A DNA stretch of 64,000 bases from Euborellia annulipes (Eukaryota; Arthropoda; Insecta; Dermaptera; Anisolabididae). A program made the position numbers and the translations under genes. Where the stretch lies: positions 1-64,000 of the forward strand of contig JAKCPI010000501.1 in assembly GCA_023213315.1 (NCBI GenBank), read 5' to 3'. The notes below the pieces were generated by a model, which was not told the DNA's origin, ran no database searches, and worked only from the letters and a program-made list of their open reading frames with translations. Of this stretch, positions 1 through 9,712 are shown piece after piece; the stretch's first letter is position 1, and every line of letters begins with the position of its first letter.

Positions 1-60
1 TTAATTTGATTTAGATACCAATCAATTGAAATAAATAGGGAGAGTGTCTAAAAGACCTAG
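1..60 (+). repeat. SINE-B 3' fragment
   Basis: The stretch from about 14 to 60 reads like the 3' half of the SINE-B family seen elsewhere here: a broken palindrome around ACCAATCAATTGAAATAAATAG followed by a degraded form of the 'TAAATGGCC..GATGCCGAAAA' module. The tRNA head is missing. It is too short to date. Confidence 0.4.
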
Positions 61-684
61 GATAACGAAAAAGGCCTAAAAAAAGAAACAATTATTTTTT
101 CAATAAATGTTTTTGTTCTTATCGAAGCGCAGCCTTCTTCTTATGAATTATTAAAAAACAAAAAAAAAAAAAAAAAACTTTATTCATTGATTTTTCATTG
201 AAAATTAAATTGAATTTTAAATTGCAGCAAAATAAGCTTAAAGCCCTTTGCCTTGCTCTTTCGCATCATTTAACTTAATGGAGAAAAAAGCAAAAAGGAA
301 GAAATTCTATTCAGTGCCGTAACTAGGTTGGCCTTGCGCCTGGGGCAGATTCAAATATTGTCCATCTTTCTCTGTTTTTAGAAAATTACTCAGTGACTGT
401 AGATCATATCAAAATTCCACTGAATTTTTATCTTTATTATTATTGGGAATTAACAAATTTATAGAAAACCTTTAGGGACGGAGGTATTGACTAAGAAGTC
501 TTTGAATATTATAAAGTGTTTGGGGTCCAGGCGGACCCCAATGGGATATAATACTATAAAAAAATGCTGGGAATCAGAGAATTTCAGATGTTGTAAGAGG
601 AAATTTCGTTCTTTGGCCTCTAAAGTAAGCCAAATACTGGACTTTTACGGCATTCTTAAACTTTTTGATATCGCGGTCCCCTTC
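61..684. other. Non-coding AT-rich stretch
   Basis: I see no supported gene. A 75-codon open frame at 487-714 runs into SINE-B sequence, has no recognisable motif and looks like chance. There are poly-A and poly-T tracts. Confidence 0.5.
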
Positions 685-805
685 AAAATATGGATTGGTA
701 GCCAATCCAATTGAAATAAATTTTTGTCGCAGGAGACGGGATGCGAACCCTTGCCCCTTGGAATTAGAAGCCCAATGCTCTACCTCTAAGCCATAGGGCT
801 GTCAA
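685..805 (-). repeat. SINE-B (tRNA-headed SINE), minus
   Basis: Read on the minus strand there is a tRNA-like head with an A box (GGCTTAGAGGTAGAGCATTG) and a B box (GGGTTCGCATCCC). It is followed by the family's palindromic core (CAATTGGATTGGCTACCAATCC). This is the normal layout of a pol III-transcribed tRNA-derived SINE. Similar copies lie at 1733, 33905 and 56203. Confidence 0.65.
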
Positions 806-829
806 TATATTTTTATTTAATGATTAAAA

Positions 830-1015
830 AAAAACAACATTGCTGCAATATTGCAGCGGCAATATTACAAACTAGGCGGACATAGGAATATTGCAGCAAT
901 ATTCCTATGTCCGCCTTTTTGCAACATTGCAATAATATTGCGGCAATGTTGCTGTTTGAACTGCAATATTGCTTCAATGTTGATGCAAAATTGAGCAATA
1001 TTACTGTAATATTCC
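830..1015. repeat. Degenerate GCAATATTGC palindrome array
   Basis: Short self-complementary words (GCAATATTGC and variants) recur about every 15-25 bp. Inside lies a perfect 43-bp inverted repeat at 874-916 (AGGCGGACATAGGAATATTG and its complement). The open frames on the minus strand across this stretch simply read the repeat. Confidence 0.6.
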
Positions 1016-1732
1016 AAGCTGTCTGGGATATATATCAGGGACATATATTCTATTAATACAGTAAATATTATTATTTGTTCTATTCGCAGTTCTACGCTGG
1101 CTCTTCGAACCGACCATTTTAACAAGTATGGCCAATTTCATTTCTTTTTTTCACCCATTTTGATTTTGTTGTTTGTTTGTATAACAGAAATTATATCAGG
1201 TCTGCTGAACCCAGATCGAGTATGCCATCAGAGTATAATATGCCCTCAAATTAAAAGAGAGACTGTTATTTATTTTAATGATTTTTTTTCAGCTCAAGTA
1301 GAACGTCTTTCGTAGTAGAAGGCATTTATCTCTCTCTCTTTTTCTTTTTCTTAATTTTTTGGTATCACATGGAATTATCTTTTTGATGAGTGTTCAACCG
1401 TAGTAACGATAATTTGGCGTAAATGAACAACTACGTCCTAAAGATGAATAGCCGGGCACCTCTAAAAAACAAAAGAATGCAAATAAAATTAAATTTTAGA
1501 AGGGGAAACAAAGTAATGGGAAAAAATGAATAGGAGTGTGTCATTATTTTTAACTTTTCTTCATTTAATTTTTAGTCTCTTTTGATGCTATGGCCATTTT
1601 ACAATAAACAAGTATATAGAAGAATACTAAAAGGTTCGATTGCTTCCAGCGGGCAGTTTCTTGGCGCTTAACGATAGTTCTTTTAAGGCCTTTTTTGACA
1701 TATAGAAGATCCCGTACGTATTTATAAATAAA
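1016..1732. other. No gene seen
   Basis: AT-rich sequence without splice-flanked open frames or recognised repeats. A 73-codon minus frame at 1565-1786 overlaps the SINE-B head and has no family signature. Confidence 0.4.
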
Positions 1733-1822
1733 TTTTTGATCCGTGAGACAGGATACGAACCCCTGAAGCCGTAGCCCAAAAAACAAGAACTCTACTTCCT
1801 GTCCTATGGCCCAGGAGCAAAT
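1733..1822 (-). repeat. SINE-B head fragment, minus
   Basis: A tRNA-like head on the minus strand with a B-box-like motif (GGGGTTCGTATCCTG), followed by the family phrase corresponding to '..TCTCACGGATC'. The 3' part is absent. Confidence 0.5.
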
Positions 1823-1890
1823 TTAAGGAGCCAGAAATTAAGAAAATTTAATGTATTATTAGAAAATAAAAATGCAATAAAAACATTTAG

Positions 1891-2031
1891 AAACTGTTTC
1901 TCGCTCGCGTGACTAGACGAACTCTCTTAGAACAACGTCGTTATCAACAAAGAATCCCAACTAGAGCTCAACAACTGGTGGCCCAGATGAAGGAAGCTGT
2001 TGAACGACCGCCGGAAGTCATCAATCAATAA
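1891..2031 (+). CDS. Possible terminal coding exon, unknown protein
   Basis: A TTTAG acceptor at 1886-1890 is followed by 46 sense codons and a TAA that overlaps an AATAAA signal (about 2028). The peptide is rich in Arg and Gln, with LLEQRRYQQRIPTRAQQLVA in the middle and a Glu/Pro-containing tail, and it looks helical and coding-like. The frame uses no repeat seen elsewhere in the window. It runs convergent to the CAP gene and ends 84 bp short of that gene's stop. I do not recognise the family. It could be the last exon of a plus-strand gene whose other exons lie left of the window, or a retrocopy fragment. Confidence 0.35.
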   Translation, partial: KLFLARVTRRTLLEQRRYQQRIPTRAQQLVAQMKEAVERPPEVINQ

Positions 2032-2114
2032 ATCAAATTTTCTTCTACATTATACTTGTAAAGTCTACATGGCTTCTAGCAGTCGAGAGATTAAAAATTA
2101 AATAAAAAAAAAAT

Positions 2115-2262
2115 TCACTTCGAAAATGTTTTAGGAGCTTTGATGTTACTCGTTGTAATGTACTGACCGCATAAACCTTGATATCGACGAGAAGCTGCGT
2201 AGCGTCGACTCTGGCATGATTGATGGCCTGCTTGATAGGGCCGGGAACCAGCCACATTTCCT
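2115..2262 (-). CDS. CAP gene exon 6 (C-terminal tail, stop)
   Basis: It begins after a long T tract and TAG, restoring the GPGGNVAGSRPYQAG signature across the junction, then gives about 40 residues rich in Arg, Ser and Gln with two Cys, and TGA. The tail is not the usual cysteine-rich hinge seen in vertebrate CRISPs, which fits an arthropod antigen-5-like protein. Confidence 0.85.
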
Positions 2263-5200
2263 CTAAAAAAAAAAACAAGTTATTAACAAAGCACATTTCA
2301 AAATTAAAATATGGTGTGACTAATCAACGTGCTATTGACACAGACTTTTGAGAATAATAAATGAATGCAATAAATGAAATAAATGCGTTTTATTGTATTT
2401 CGTTCAGTCTGATCCAGCGTTTCCCAAATGGTGGGTCGCGACCTGGCTCTGGGTCGTAGAAAAATTTTGCCGGTTCACGAAAATAAATTGTAAAAATACA
2501 AAAAATATTTTTACAAATTTTGTGTATGCAATAAACAAACGAATAACTTGATTTTTATTAAAAAATAAAATTTATTTTGTAAATAAATTTTTTTTTCACA
2601 AGGTGGTTCTCCGCCGACCCCGCGCAGACGAGGACATAAGAAGGTCTCGAAAAATTTTAAAATCTCGTCAAAAAAGTCTGGGAAACGCTGCCATAGACCA
2701 TTTAAAGAGGTTCAGAGATCTTTGTTAATAGGTAAAAGGTTCAGGTTAAAAGTCATTACAAATATATTTTTTTTGGATAGCGATGGAACCGGCAAGAGTC
2801 GCTCATAAATCGTATTTTTTATAGACTATAAAAAAGAACTTTAAAATGAAGACAATGTAAGATAAATATTAATTTGACTTTCTAATAAGATTATAAGAAA
2901 GAGAGAAGGAAAATAGGAGTAGTTACTTACCCTGGGCCATAATTGCAAACGTATAATTTGGTATATCCTCTTGAAGGATCATAATAAAATGAATAGCCAC
3001 AACCGACTAGAAATGTGTCTGCCCAGACAAGCTAGAAAAGACAAGAAAAAATTAAAACTTTAACAGGAAAATTATATGCGGTAATATTTAGAAAATTAGA
3101 TTTTATTCTCACCCGAGATATTAAATCTTAAATATTCAAAAATCAATAAATTCACAAAATATAATAATGATGATTAACGAGAGATGTTCCTCACGCTTTG
3201 TTTTTCGGGGCTGCCCATCCGAAATTAAGATCTTGGTGGCCGCTTTTTGCCAGGCACCCAGACGAATTTGCCCTTTAGGTAAGCATTTTTTTAAATTTTC
3301 GTTTTAAGTATAAAGTGAAAAGGCGAGGTTCGGCCACAGGCGGCCCGAACCAGTTGAAGGAGGGTCCAGGGAGGCGAAACCTCTTAGCTAGGCGCGTAAG
3401 CGCACGGCGCAGCTAGTATTTATCTTAACACTAATATCTACAAAATCAAAAAAATGTCCGCCAATGAGTATGCGTAAAATAAGAATGTTATGGAATGGAA
3501 AAAGAATAAGTACAGGTGCAGCAAATGAAGAGAGCCTTTGGATGCCAAATGCCGAAAAGGAGACGTTTCGGACAAAATTTATTCGTCCATCTTCAGTCCT
3601 CGCTACAAAAATATACAAATTTAAATAAAACAACACTGTTGCGAAATTCAATTACAATGGATCTTACTTGGCTTATAAATTAATTAGGCACAAAGTTGTC
3701 ATTGTTGTTTTGGCACGTATTTGTGCGCATGTATATTTTTTTATAAAAACAGGCGAGTGTCAATGTTTCGTGAGTGTCTATAAGATAATGAAATTATTTC
3801 TTTTTATTACTAATATAAATTCAAATCGTTTGTATTATCTTTTTCTACTAAATTCACATTAAAAATAGTTTTATTTTTATTTCGATTAGATTTCATTTTT
3901 TTCTATTTTTTTATTAATATATACAACTCTTATAGGATTACTCTAAGTTTAATATCATCATTGACTTATTCCGACAATATTATAAATATTTTTAGCGAAT
4001 TAAAAAATAAAAAATTCGTTTTGGTTGTCTCATGGGGTTGAGATTTCGTTGATGGCATTATTAATAAAAAATACAAAATAAAATTACATTTTAGTTTTTC
4101 AATTTTAACATGTTACAAAGGAGAAAATGAGTCAATGTTTCGGAGGTCGAAAAAAGGCATTTTTACGCACGACAGTTTTGATTTTAAGAGCGACTGGCAG
4201 TCCACCATTGAAAGAATAATTTTTTGATTTTTAAAGATCCCAATCAAGCACAGCATCATAAGCGAGACTAAGGTCTGCACAATCTGTGTGGTGATTAATA
4301 GTTATATTCTTGAACAATTTAATGAAACATTTTTCCAAAATTAATCTTTTTTCAGTGTTTTTTTCTTTTGCTAAAATTCTCACACCCTCTAAGTCAAATG
4401 CATGACCATGCTCAAGCGCGTGTTGGCTTAGTGCCGTTGATTCTTTTTTATTTTTAATACTATAGTCATGCTCATACATTCGAACAGAGAGGGCACGACC
4501 CGTTTGACCGACGTACCCTGTGCTAGAATTGGGGCAATCCTTACACATGACCATATAAACTACTCCACTCATCTCTTTATTACTTAATCTATCTTTATTG
4601 TTATAAAGAAAAGAAAGGTTGTTGCTTACTTTGGGGGCAAGCGTGATATTAAGTCGATTGAAGATCTTTTTTATTTTTTCTGTTGCACCAGGGATATATG
4701 TGATCGCCTGGTAGATAGGCAAGAGTGGATTAGTGGGAATATTTGTTTTTTTGGGAATGTTGGTATTGTTAACATTAGGGTCGTGCATTTTCATTAATTT
4801 ATTAACAAGGTGTTTGGGATAGCAGTTATCTTTGGCCATTTTATAAAGTTTTTTTAAATTGTTGTCAATATATTTTGGGTCGGCTATATTAAAAATCCGT
4901 TTTACAAAATAACTTAATGTGTTTACTTTATATGTGTATGGTGTAGTGGAGTTATAATTTATAATTCTGTTACTTGTCGTTGGTTTATTATAAATGTCAA
5001 AGGATAAAGAGCCATCAATTTCTCTAATTATTGTTAATTCTAAAAAATTTATTCTCCCCCCTACCTCGGATTCGTGTGTAAATATTATATTATTGTGGAA
5101 GGAATTAAATTCGGATAATATGGTATTTAAATTATCTTTATGCACACATGCGAGGGAATCATCAACGTATTGAAAGTAGAAAAGTAAATTTAGTGGCTCT

Positions 5201-8200
5201 ACATGGGAGTGATAAAATTTTTTGACACAAATGTCAGCAGCTATTGGACTAAGGGAACTGCCCATTGCTAACCCTTTAGTTTGCAAGTATGTTGTATTGT
5301 TAAAAGAGAAATAGTTAAAAGTAAGACAAAGGTCCAAAGCTTCCTTGAATCTTTCGATTGGAAACATAGTGTGTTTTTTTATTTCAGGCCAATACTCCTC
5401 AATACATTCCATGAATAGCAACAATGGGATGCTGGTGAAAAGATTTTTAATGTCAAAAGAGATTAGGATATGATCCTGTGGAATTACTATATTTTTCAGA
5501 CGTGTTTTTGTGTCTACAGAATTCAAAACTCTAAATTCGTCCTGGGCTGTAACATTTTTTAATATGTTAGACAAATATTTGGATAAGTTGGTGCTAGGAT
5601 AATCTACTGTGGAGACTACCGGTCTATAAGGATGGTCAGGGAAATTACCCTTGTGGAGCTTAACCAAGCCATACATACGGGCAATATGGGTATTTTTACT
5701 TGTCAACTTCGTTTTTGTTATTTTATCTATGACGCCCTCTCCACTACATTTGGTTAAAAATTTATTGACTTGCCCCTCAAGTTTTTTAATTGGGTTATGA
5801 CCAATGATTTTATATGTTTCATGATCTCCTAGAAGTTTGTTCATATTGTCAACATATGACAATTTTGTTGTAATCACAGACATCTTCGATTTATCGGACT
5901 GAACAAAAACCAAGTCAGGATGTTCTTTTTTATATTCTATAGTCTTTTTTATATCATTTAGTATTGGTGTAGGGAAATGACGTTTTGGTTTGTCTCTGTT
6001 TTTGAAATTTAAAAGAATGTTGGAAATGTGGTTTCTCGAAACTGATCGCAATGTCTCATCCTCTACGTGTCTGTCAATTATATATTCAACCTCAGAAATA
6101 CATTTAATCACCTCGCCACGTACAATTTTTTTGTTTTGTGGAGGGGCAAATTTAGGTTCAAGGCTCAATGTGTTGATAACATAATCGGGTATTTGTGTGT
6201 TGGTAAGGTTCACCACCCTATTTACAGGACAGTTTGGGATTCTTATTAAAGCGTCTAATTTTTTAACTATATTCTGATGGAATCGACCGATCCATATTCG
6301 ATGGATTGACCTCCGAAACATTGACTCATTTTCTCCTTTGTAACATGTTAAAATTGAAAAACTAAAATGTAATTTTATTTTGTATTTTTTATTAATAATG
6401 CCATCAACGAAATCTCAACCCTATGAGACAACCAAAACGAATTTGTTTATTTTTTAATTCGCTAAAAATATTTATAATATTGTCGGAATAAGTCAATGAT
6501 GATATTAAACTTAGAGTAATCCTATAAGAGTTGTATATATTAATAAAAAAATAGAAAAAAATGAAATCTAATCGAAATAAAAATAAAACTATTTTTAATG
6601 TGAATTTAGTAGAAAAAGATAATACAAACGATTTGAATTTATATTAGTAATAAAAAGAAATAATTTCATTATCTTATAGACACTCACGAAACATTGACAC
6701 TCGCCTGTTTTTATAAAAAAATATACATGCGCACAAATACGTGCCAAAACAACAATGACAACTTTGTGCCTAATTAATTTATAAGCCAAGTAAGATCCAT
6801 TGTAATTGAATTTCGCAACAGTGTTGTTTTATTTAAATTTGTATATTTTTGTAGCGAGGACTGAAGATGGACGAATAAATTTTGTCCGAAACGTCTCCTT
6901 TTCGGCATTTGGCATCCAAAGGCTCTCTTCATTTGCTGCACCTGTACTTATTCTTTTCCATTCCATAACATCAACAGCAACTTCTCTACGAATTAAGAAT
7001 GTATATATTTTGAACAGCCGCCAGGATCTTGCCAGTTAAGCCATGGTGGCGAAACCTCGGAAAAAGAATCAGAAAGTTGAACCCCCGGTAGGTAAATATT
7101 ATTTAAAAAATAAAATTAAAAAAAAAAAAAAATTTTGAACAGCCAATAAATCAAGGAATTGACTCTTGCCCGAAATCGGTAGGATAGAGAAAATCATCAA
7201 ATCACCTGTGAGTAATGTCCCGTATTTGTATGAAATGACGACGAAGATTGATAAGCAAAGAGTCGGACTTCATTGAACCAAGCATGCACTTGATGAGCGA
7301 AATCCGGCTCTGGAGAGATATGAGAGCTTGTAGTCCAAGTTACAGCTACATTTTGCCCCACTTTGAATCTTCCTACATCTCTGGATGCATCATGACCAGG
7401 AAGACAACGATCAGCCCAACGTTGGGCAACCGCCGCCAATTCATCGTCCCAACTCTATAACAAAAATATACATTTTTATTTTAACACAATATCTGGTCTA
7501 TTCTCTAAGCAAAAACGTTAACTTTTAACATAAAGAACGTTAATTCATTTTAACACTTCCTTGTATCAAATTGCTATTCTGCAAGCAAAAACTTTAAAAC
7601 AAAAGTGTTAAAATTTAGTGAATAGTATTAAAAATTAATGTCATGACTAGAAGATGCCTTTAATATTTTAACGCCATATTTAATGCATAAAAATGGCGTC
7701 TTTAACCTAAAATGTAAGGTTATGATTTGAAATAAAAGCAACATGTTAACATCGCTATTAAAACTTTGTTTAGAGAATAGCATTTTTAATCGCTGGTGTA
7801 TCAGATTGAAAATAACAAATTATGCTAGTAATCCGCATGCGTGAGAGTTTATCGTAGGGTCTAAATATAAGAACAAGCAAAAACATAGCTATCTATATTC
7901 ATATGAATCGATAACACCTGGTGCTAAAAAATAAAATGTTAACTTAGCTGTTAAAACTTGCTTTAGGGAAAAACATTTTTTAAAGCTGATGTTATAACTT
8001 TACTTTTTAACATCCATTTGTTGATGTTAAATTTTAACGTCTGTTTTTAGAGAATAGACCTGTATAAAATTTTATTGTTTGAGATAAATTTTTAACTAAG
8101 AAATAGACTACTGACCATTTCTAACATGGCGGATGCTTCTGGTTGTCCAGCCACCTGTCCTAATGCCACCTGCTGTCTTGCGTGATTGTGAGCATCAATG

Positions 8201-8534
8201 ATCATTTGACGGTGACCACAAGTGAGACCTCCACTCTCTAAAAATAAAATAAAATTTGTAATTTGAAATTTAAGTTAGGTACCGCTTGGTACATCATATT
8301 TTTTTAAATTAATTATTGCCCACCTAGAGCGTGCTTTATATTGGCTTACTATATAACCTCACACAGGATTTTTTGGTTCCCTAACATTTGAAAATTAATA
8401 ATAATCCATTGTAATTAATAATACTCACTTAATAGTGTTTTGCCATTGCATGAGGGATATAGCACAGCACTGACTTCATCAGAAATGCCAAAGGAAAATA
8501 CCGCTAGAAGCAGCAGATGAACCAAGTCCTCCAT
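2115..8534 (-). CDS. CAP-superfamily (SCP/antigen-5-like) secreted protein
   Basis: Five coding exons join in phase to 241 codons: 8534-8429, 8237-8116, 7454-7206, 3031-2931, 2262-2115. All junctions have GT/AG. The protein starts with a signal peptide (hydrophobic LLLLAVFSF), then shows the CAP hallmarks: HNHAR near residues 52-56, SWDDELAAVAQRWADRC at 77-93, GQNVAV at 109, HAWFNE at 135-138, GHYSQ at 155-159 with the second His, LVWADT at 160, and the CAP2 signature VCNYGPGG at 187-194. The family tetrad (two His, two Glu) appears present. CAP proteins are secreted, disulfide-bonded domains, in arthropods often found in venom, saliva or haemolymph. Which role applies cannot be told from sequence. 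After the CAP domain there is only an Arg/Ser/Gln-rich tail of about 40 residues, with two Cys. The start codon is the first ATG after a strong acceptor at 8537 and directly precedes the signal peptide. Intron 3 carries a 3.5 kb Penelope-like element. Confidence 0.9.
2415..2690. mobile_element. Short hAT-type element in CAP intron
   Basis: Terminal inverted repeats CAGCGTTTCCCA / TGGGAAACGCTG enclose about 250 bp containing the common hAT-MITE phrase GGGTCGCGACC. No transposase. The flanks do not preserve a clean 8-bp duplication. It lies in the intron between CAP exons 5 and 6. Confidence 0.6.
2931..3031 (-). CDS. CAP gene exon 5 (CAP strand and CAP2 signature)
   Basis: Acceptor TTTTCTAG, donor GTAAGT. 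It encodes LVWADTFLVGCGYSFYYDPS and continues to YTKLYVCNYGPG, the last CAP sandwich strands and signature 2. Ends in phase 2, so the next exon completes a Gly codon. Confidence 0.9.
3185..3440. other. GC-richer fragment in CAP intron
   Basis: More GC-rich than its surroundings, with a splice-like CCTTTAG-GTAAGC at about 3277 and a palindromic GCTAGGCGCGTAAGCGC stretch near 3389. A similar 'GCTAGGTGCGCGACCC' phrase occurs near 32157, so this is probably a repeat fragment rather than an exon. Confidence 0.3.
3489..4148 (-). repeat. PLE pseudo-LTR, left (3') arm
   Basis: It is the reverse complement of the right arm from TATGGAATGG to GAGTCAATGTTTCGGAGGTC with few differences (for example CATGGGG versus CCTATGAG near 4033). 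It contains a hammerhead motif and a copy of the first codons of the ORF. Confidence 0.85.
3559..3599 (-). ncRNA. Type I hammerhead ribozyme (PLE left arm)
   Basis: Minus strand: stem I strand GGA, core CTGAAGA, stem II GGAC..GTCC with an 11-nt loop, core GAAA, palindromic ACGT stem III, cleavage triplet GTC, then TCC closing stem I. Stem III is so short that cleavage would be expected mainly from a dimer, as reported for PLE hammerheads. Confidence 0.8.
4231..6321 (-). CDS. PLE reverse transcriptase / GIY-YIG endonuclease
   Basis: The 696 residues are uninterrupted. RT motifs: SFDIKNLFTSIPL (288-300, first catalytic Asp), GLAMGSSLSPIAADI (350-364) and YVDD (385-388), preceded by YGLVKLHKG and YRPVVS as in telomerase-like PLE RTs. 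The C-terminal nuclease shows GVVYMVMCKDC (586-596) and TGYVGQTGR (601-609), then YEHD and HALEHGH, fitting the PLE-type GIY-YIG domain with a CCHH-like zinc ligand set. The ATG lies inside the right pseudo-LTR, so the first nine or so codons are duplicated in the left arm. Length is typical for a complete PLE protein. It would act in target-primed reverse transcription of its own RNA. Confidence 0.95.
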   Translation of the reverse strand: MFRRSIHRIWIGRFHQNIVKKLDALIRIPNCPVNRVVNLTNTQIPDYVINTLSLEPKFAPPQNKKIVRGEVIKCISEVEYIIDRHVEDETLRSVSRNHISNILLNFKNRDKPKRHFPTPILNDIKKTIEYKKEHPDLVFVQSDKSKMSVITTKLSYVDNMNKLLGDHETYKIIGHNPIKKLEGQVNKFLTKCSGEGVIDKITKTKLTSKNTHIARMYGLVKLHKGNFPDHPYRPVVSTVDYPSTNLSKYLSNILKNVTAQDEFRVLNSVDTKTRLKNIVIPQDHILISFDIKNLFTSIPLLLFMECIEEYWPEIKKHTMFPIERFKEALDLCLTFNYFSFNNTTYLQTKGLAMGSSLSPIAADICVKKFYHSHVEPLNLLFYFQYVDDSLACVHKDNLNTILSEFNSFHNNIIFTHESEVGGRINFLELTIIREIDGSLSFDIYNKPTTSNRIINYNSTTPYTYKVNTLSYFVKRIFNIADPKYIDNNLKKLYKMAKDNCYPKHLVNKLMKMHDPNVNNTNIPKKTNIPTNPLLPIYQAITYIPGATEKIKKIFNRLNITLAPKVSNNLSFLYNNKDRLSNKEMSGVVYMVMCKDCPNSSTGYVGQTGRALSVRMYEHDYSIKNKKESTALSQHALEHGHAFDLEGVRILAKEKNTEKRLILEKCFIKLFKNITINHHTDCADLSLAYDAVLDWDL
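6308..6993 (-). repeat. PLE pseudo-LTR, right (5') arm
   Basis: Inverted copy of the left arm. It extends about 20 bp further (AACAGCAACTTCTCT), and this extension is also found at the edge of the related element near 41370, so it is the true terminus. It includes the ORF start codon and a hammerhead. Confidence 0.8.
6858..6898 (+). ncRNA. Type I hammerhead ribozyme (PLE right arm)
   Basis: GGA / CTGAAGA / GGAC-loop-GTCC / GAAA / ACGT / C / TCC, identical to the left-arm motif but on the plus strand because the arms are inverted. All invariant core bases are present. Confidence 0.8.
7043..7087 (+). CDS. Possible short first exon (weak)
   Basis: CCATGG in good start context opens 15 codons (MVAKPRKKNQKVEPP) and reaches GTAG-GTAAAT, a donor-like site. 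The basic peptide resembles the start of a nuclear or ribosomal protein, but no downstream exon was found and it sits in an intron of the opposite-strand CAP gene just outside the PLE. It may be a retrocopy scrap or chance. Confidence 0.2.
7206..7454 (-). CDS. CAP gene exon 4 (CAP core)
   Basis: Eighty-three codons, phase 0 at both ends (acceptor GTTATAG, donor GTGATT, which is weaker than consensus). It holds the WDDELAAVAQRWADRC helix, GQNVAV, the Glu of HAWFNE and the GHYSQ motif. The 3' end is where the 4.2 kb intron with the Penelope-like element begins. Confidence 0.9.
7455..8115. other. CAP intron between exons 3 and 4
   Basis: AT-rich intron with many short inverted words (AACGTTAA, TTTTAACA and complements), giving a degenerate palindrome-rich texture from about 7490 to 8060. 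No ORF or known repeat family. Confidence 0.4.
8116..8237 (-). CDS. CAP gene exon 3 (first CAP helix)
   Basis: The acceptor is TTTTTAG and the donor GTCAGT. It encodes KSGGLTCGHRQMIIDAHNHA, then the Gln/Ala-rich run up to SAMLEM. It includes the HNxxR motif that opens CAP domains and contributes the first active-site-like His. It ends in phase 0. Confidence 0.85.
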
Positions 8535-8537
8535 CGC
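8429..8537 (-). CDS. CAP gene exon 2 (start codon, signal peptide)
   Basis: A long pyrimidine tract and CTTCTAG acceptor precede GCG-ATG, so translation begins three bases into this exon and the 5' UTR is split. It encodes 35 residues and one base (phase 1): a short acidic/polar start, a hydrophobic Leu run, and a Cys close to the likely cleavage region. The donor is GTGAGT. Confidence 0.85.
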
Positions 8538-8919
8538 CTAGAAGAAAAAAAAAACAATTTGAAGATAAAATTTAAGATTCTCTTTATTTTAATGAATTTT
8601 TATTTTAGTTTTAAAACATAAAAATCATAAATCACATTTAAGATTCATTTCTTCTAATGAACATTTTTACTTTAGTAATTTATATGCCATGGAGAAAAAT
8701 ATGGTCAATTTTTAAATAAAACAGAAAATTTAAATTTCTTCAGTCAAATTTATTTTGTCATTAAGGAAATGGAGATTAAAACAGCAGATGTGAATATTAA
8801 CTTTTTTTATTAATTAATTATTTTGTCACTTTCAAAATAATTTCTTTCCGATGTTATTCACATTTGCCAAGGTTTTTTCAAATCATCGAAATATTTCTAG
8901 TATTCTATTTTTTACTTTC

Positions 8920-9547
8920 TCTTACCTCTATATATATGTTAATATATAGAGAGAGAAAGTATTGGATTCATGTCAAAAATTCGATGTCGAGATTTTGATG
9001 GATATATACGTTTTGAGGTTCCCTGAAACCAAAAAAGTGGTTTTCTCGAGATGGTCTGTCTGTGGGTGTGTGTTCAATTTTAAGCATGAAGGAATTGAGC
9101 TAGGAGGTTGAAATTTTATATTTAAGTTAGGTACCCTCCTGGAGCGTGAAAATAAGATTTTAATCAAAATCGGCCAAAAAGTACTAGTACTTTACCGATG
9201 TACTTTTTCAGTTTTTTTTTTTTCGATTTTCTCAAAATTTGCTTCAACAATTTTTTTTAAATTCATAAATCAACTATTTTTTAGATGCTCTTTAAAATAT
9301 ATATTCTCATTTTGCCATTGAAATCTTCTGTGGACCACTTTACTCTTGTACTTCATAGGAGAGATAGGCTAAATGGTTGCCATGGTAACAAAATATAAAT
9401 ATTTTCCCATACTTATAAATTTTAATATACCGGCGGAAACTAAATATGTCTACACGAAAAATCTGGTGTGACAAGCTCAGCACTAACTTTCTATTACCGA
9501 AGGTAAGAGAAAGTTGTGCGGTGCGACAGTCATACCAGATTTTTTAC
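8920..9547 (+). repeat. X repeat copy 1 (CAP intron 1)
   Basis: Starts with the AT palindrome ACTTTCTCTTACC..GAGAGAAAGT and runs through the family landmarks GATGTCGAGATTTTGATGG, GTACTAGTACTTTACTGATG and GGTTGCCATGGTAACAAAAT. It ends in the hairpin AAATCTGGTGTGAC..CATACCAGATTTT. The minus-strand 64-codon frame inside it is not a gene: the same frame recurs in other copies with stops. Confidence 0.8.
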
Positions 9548-9659
9548 TGTTTTTTGGATCATATCTACTGTGTAAATAAAAAAATAAAACAAAATTAGAT
9601 ATAATATACTGGGTTGATGAGATAGTTTAGAAATTTTCATCAAATATTTACATGTTTTT

Positions 9660-9712
9660 CGGCCATTTAGATCGATTGATTGGTAACCAATTCAATTGTA
9701 ATAAATCCTTTT
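9660..9712 (+). repeat. SINE-B core fragment
   Basis: GGCCATTTAGATCG followed by the palindromic GATTGGTAACCAATTCAATTG core of SINE-B, without head or tail. Confidence 0.4.

Larger units (their letters stand above)
3489..6993 (-). mobile_element. Penelope-like element (PLE), near intact
   Basis: A single RT plus GIY-YIG ORF is flanked by inverted pseudo-LTRs of about 660 bp that are almost identical, and both sides show TAAGAATGT (3480-3488 and 6994-7002) as a likely 9-bp target duplication. PLEs are retroelements that use a GIY-YIG nuclease and often carry hammerhead ribozymes in their terminal repeats; both hallmarks are present. The high arm identity and open ORF suggest recent insertion into CAP intron 3, in the same orientation as the gene. 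Confidence 0.9.

Noticed and set aside
3388..3651. 87-codon minus frame over the PLE left arm
   Set aside because: It is the pseudo-LTR and hammerhead region; the mirror frame at 6806-7039 shows that it is repeat sequence, not a gene.
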